A stretch of 64,000 bases of DNA, taken from contig NC_071336.1 in the NCBI RefSeq assembly GCF_027744825.2, forward strand, positions 16,772,501 to 16,836,500, given 5' to 3'. The notes beneath the pieces were generated by a model. It made no database searches and was not told the DNA's origin. It worked only from the letters and a program-made list of their open reading frames with translations. This stretch comes from Synchiropus splendidus. Lineage: Eukaryota; Chordata; Actinopteri; Syngnathiformes; Callionymidae. The position numbers and the translations under genes are program-made. How positions within the stretch are numbered: the stretch's first letter is position 1; the number at the start of each line of letters is the position of its first letter. Below, piece after piece: positions 57,876 to 64,000 of this stretch.

Positions 57876-58615
57876 CTGACACATAACACAGCAACGCAAA
57901 ACGTCAGTGCGTCCATGCCTGTACCATTCCTCAAATAAACAGTATCTTTCTGTGTTCATTTCACACAGCGTTCCTTCAATATACCACAGCATGTGCTGCC
58001 TACAGTAAACCAATCACAACAAGGGGAACCAGGGCAGTTGCAAAAACCATCTGTGGGCCATTGACACTCAACAGTACCCACAGCTGTGTACATCACTGTA
58101 ACTGCTTTGAACAACAACACATAAAATAATGAATTGTGACGTGAAAATACTTCAATGGTCTCAATCTTCGATCGTCTCTGAATAAGACAAATAACGCTGC
58201 GTGCGCTGAGGATATGTGATAAGCAAAAGCTATTTGTAGTCGCAACCCAAGTGATGACTGAAGAAACGAACGAAAATTAGCTCATTGCGTGCTTTTGTGC
58301 AAAGAACGCGGCTCTGTGATACGTAATCCGCTGTAGGAAATAGTCCCTCTGATGCTATCCGTTGCACGCTAACGCAGCCAATTCATAGTTGATAGAAAGC
58401 ACTGAAATACGGGAGTATTGCCATTTGAAGAGAAATCTTCTTTGGTCGACTTCATTGTATTACCACCAATTGCATTGACAAAACGCTTTATAACGCGTTG
58501 ATAACCAATGCTAGGACATTAGCCGGTTAGCCATGTTTGGTTAGCTAGCATGAAAACTATAACATCTGGTCTATTGTACCTCGAAAACAGCTCGGTTTCA
58601 AAGTCGTATTCTTAC

Positions 58616-58860
58616 CGTTCTTCTGCAGAAATGTTTAAATGTGTGCCAACTGCGTCCAAAAAGAGACACGTATGCGTGAATTTTCTGAGCGAAAACCAAA
58701 CAAATGCTAATGGAAGCTAAAACTTCATTCAATGAATTGAGGTGTGGAAGCGAAGCTTTCGCGATAACCGAAGCGTCGCAGAGATTTGTTATATAAGTCG
58801 ACGACAATGCTAATACCACTCGATGACGTGTGTATCAATTATGATGGTAGCGCTACTTCA
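58616..58860 (-). other. Probable noncoding first exon and start region of senp3
   Basis: A strong donor (AACG|GTAAGA, exon edge 58616) lies 740 bp upstream of the senp3 coding exon's acceptor on the same strand, so this is the best candidate for the untranslated first exon. The upstream limit is not visible and 58860 is only nominal. Confidence 0.4.
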
Positions 58861-59393
58861 TTTTAGTGAACAGTGTAGCATTGCGGGTTCGCTCAGACCT
58901 ACAACAGCAGCGTCGCACAGCAGAAACGTCACCGCGACAGGAGCACAGGCGCTGCTGGCCATGCTTTAACAGCACAGAGTTCACGAGTGTCATGACTTTG
59001 TAAGGCACCAAAATATGTTTCCCATCTTATAAGTCTGTCCATAACATTACTATTGCATGATTGAGACACGCAACATGGTTACAATATTGGATCTGCCTTT
59101 TGTTTGTGAATGTCCAGTTTGTGAAACAGTAATCTACAGGCAAAACCACCATAACATGCAAAAAAACTCTTTACTCCCATGTGTGACATTGATGGTTAAT
59201 TGTATCTAAAACTGTGATGACTAAATTGAATTGTTTTGGTCATTTTCTTGACCTGACTTCTGAATGTGCGAGTGGAATCAAGGACCACTCCATTGAAGTC
59301 GTGTACCATTTTGAGTTTCTCACCTCTGAGAAATACACAAGAATTTAAAGTTGTATAAATTTGTTTGCAAAACATGATGGAACCTGGGCCATT
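58861..59393. other. Intergenic, no recognised gene
   Basis: Spacer between the senp3 start region and the reverse-transcriptase remnant; it may include part of the senp3 promoter. Confidence 0.35.
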
Positions 59394-59900
59394 TCAGTGG
59401 TTAAGATAAGTTGGCTCCCTGCTGATCATATAACTGGTTCTCAAATGGAACCTTGAGGACGCTCTCCCAAGAGGATGATTTGACCCCGTTGACCACAACA
59501 CCCTGTTGGTGACATGTGATTTCGTACAGTTGACTTCTTCCCAAACATTAAAGTCAACTTGAATATAAATACTTTTGTGGTCGACGGTGTAGAAAGTCTT
59601 CTTGTTCCAAAAACACTGCAACCAGAAGTATCCAGGAAGCCTTTTTGTTTTTTGTTTTGTTTTTTCTAAAAACACACTGAGAGCGCCCTCTGTTGAATCA
59701 TGGTTGCGAAATCCGAACTGCGCTGGATGTAGAGAGGATTGTGACTTACATTGTTGCGACAGTATGTTAATTCCTCTGTAGTTATGTTCGTTTGTTTTGT
59801 CTCCAGTTATGAAAATTGAACTGACCACACCCACTTTCAGATTCACCATATGTGTGATTGGCGGTATCAGTGTGTCTTTATGCTCTTTTCTAAAATTCAC
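59394..59900 (-). mobile_element. Degenerate LINE reverse-transcriptase fragment
   Basis: The minus-strand 168-codon frame contains eroded reverse-transcriptase landmarks in the right order: PPITHMVNL, then GDKTNEHNYRGINIL (normally NYRPIS-like), LHPAQFGFRNHDST, and TVDHKS (from a FDTVDHK-type motif). These are typical of fish Rex/L2/jockey-type LINEs. The catalytic YxDD region and both element ends are missing, so it is a dead internal fragment. Confidence 0.7.
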
Positions 59901-60480
59901 AATAGATTTACAAAATACGCTCGTTTAAATGTACTTTAGCGCTCAGTTTTATTTAATACTTGCTATGCTCAGCTGGAATATACACTACAACAACAATGGT
60001 TGTTTGCAAAGCTCTGGTTTTGATTCCAATTTTTATCTTTCTTCTTCAGTGGTCATTATGAGAAGAAGCAAGAGTGCCAAAATAAATAAATAAAAGTGGA
60101 AAAAAATAGGGAAAAATAAACAGAAATAAAAGTGGTTATATTTATTTCCATTTAAGTGGATTTCAATGTATACTTCCATATTTATTCCTGTGTATTTCTA
60201 TTTTCACATTGTATACTGTATTTCCACATTTATTTCTTCATTTTGTCACTCCTAGTATTCTATGCATTACAACTTGTGCGGTTTTTCATTTTAAATTAAC
60301 AACAAACACTTTTACTAATCACTCTGATTTCAGAGTACTGTATGTCGACACAGAAACTCATCTCATTGTGCTCTATTTTAAAATGTTATTCACACCTCAA
60401 ATACTGAACTTAATTTTGGCACGGACAATAAGAGGAAGAAGAAGACAATATTCAATGTAAAATAAAAAAAGCTGAGTCCG
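59901..60480. other. Intergenic, AT-rich
   Basis: AT-rich spacer with many AAATAAA and TTTATTT repeats on both strands; no gene recognised. Confidence 0.4.
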
Positions 60481-60496
60481 GTCAAAATTTGGTTAG

Positions 60497-60502
60497 TTTA
60501 TT
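60497..60502 (-). terminator. Poly(A) signal of afap1l1
   Basis: AATAAA on the minus strand about 720 nt past the stop codon, giving a 3' UTR of about 60480-61222. Confidence 0.55.
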
Positions 60503-61222
60503 AAAAGTTATATACAAGCATGTGAGTCGCCGAGGCGGCGACCGTCTGAAATATAAATGTAAACAAAGCAGAACATGAATAAGGTGCAAAAACAACACTG
60601 ATGCATGAGCTGTTGTTGTTCTTCTGCAGACTGACGTTTGCTTAGATGATGCTAAATATTTGTGAAGCTCCTCTGACACAAACGTGCACCACAACTGCGC
60701 ATGTGAGTACAGAATGTATTTACAAGACCCTCCAGTTTTGTTTGAGAGGTGCCGGCGACAAGGTTCAGCTCCATGACAGATTCTAAAATGAATGATGAAG
60801 GAGGAGGATCTTAACATGAAACCACAACAATCGGATCCTTGTGCATCAACTCCACAGTTTATCATCTCAAGTAAATTAGATGATTCAGCCTGAAAAGGAT
60901 TGCGTTTAATCGCACCAACACCTGACAAACAACCACTCGAAAGAGCCATTAAATATATCGACATAAATAAACAAGGGAATGTTGCTTCTCCTTAAAACAT
61001 ATACAAATAAATACTTAAGTTTGCAGTGACAAATTGACTGATCTGGAAAAGTGATGGAGGAGAGAAGGGAGAACGACCAGAGACGAGATCCAGTTTAAGG
61101 CTCTTCCACGGTCTTCACCAGCACACTGAATCTGATCGAAGATTTTAAATAAATATATACACATATTTTTCCAAAGAGTAAAACCAAATCATAGGATTAA
61201 AAACAAGCTGCATGTCAGGAGT

Positions 61223-64000
<2,778 letters not shown>

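Overview
The window is vertebrate nuclear DNA. Spliced genes with GT-AG introns (many only 65-110 bp), a Sox19 gene, fish-type non-LTR retrotransposon remnants and long TA and CA microsatellites point to a compact teleost genome, probably a percomorph. All exon structures below were read by eye from splice sites, reading phase and remembered family sequence; nothing was aligned.

Layout, left to right. 1-5636: gene-poor, with a hAT-like repeat and a small hairpin repeat. 5637-7001: tRNA-Ser(TGA) and tRNA-Trp(CCA), 1.2 kb apart. 7466-8643 (-): a four-exon L6-family tetraspan gene, best fit tm4sf5. 9258-9636 (-): an unidentified, frame-broken exon-like ORF. 11949-12901 (-): mblac1, head to head with mpdu1 (13157-15997, +) across a 255-bp shared promoter. 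16.5-27.2 kb: desert with a long TA-centred palindrome and a CpG-rich block at 25.1-25.7 kb. 28521-32368 (-): sox19, two exons. 33-41.5 kb: desert. 42676-46350 (-): eif4a1, 11 exons, carrying two intronic copies of the U6-77 guide snoRNA (SNORD10). 50713-57837 (-): senp3, 11 coding exons, with an L1-type remnant in one intron. 58.9-60.4 kb: reverse-transcriptase remnant. 61223-64000 (-): the last five exons of an AFAP1-like gene (best fit afap1l1), continuing past the window edge.

The set mpdu1 / sox19 (the fish counterpart of SOX15) / eif4a1 / senp3 matches the human 17p13.1 cluster SENP3-EIF4A1-CD68-MPDU1-SOX15, so this is a conserved vertebrate block rather than an operon-like system. The genes have unrelated jobs: ER glycosylation, histone pre-mRNA processing, early neural transcription, translation initiation and nucleolar deSUMOylation. 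I found no clearly new multigene system. The best leads are the duplicated snoRNA, a perfect 34-bp inverted repeat flanking three afap1l1 exons (a possible circular-RNA setup), the 17.5-kb palindrome and the 25-kb CpG-rich block.
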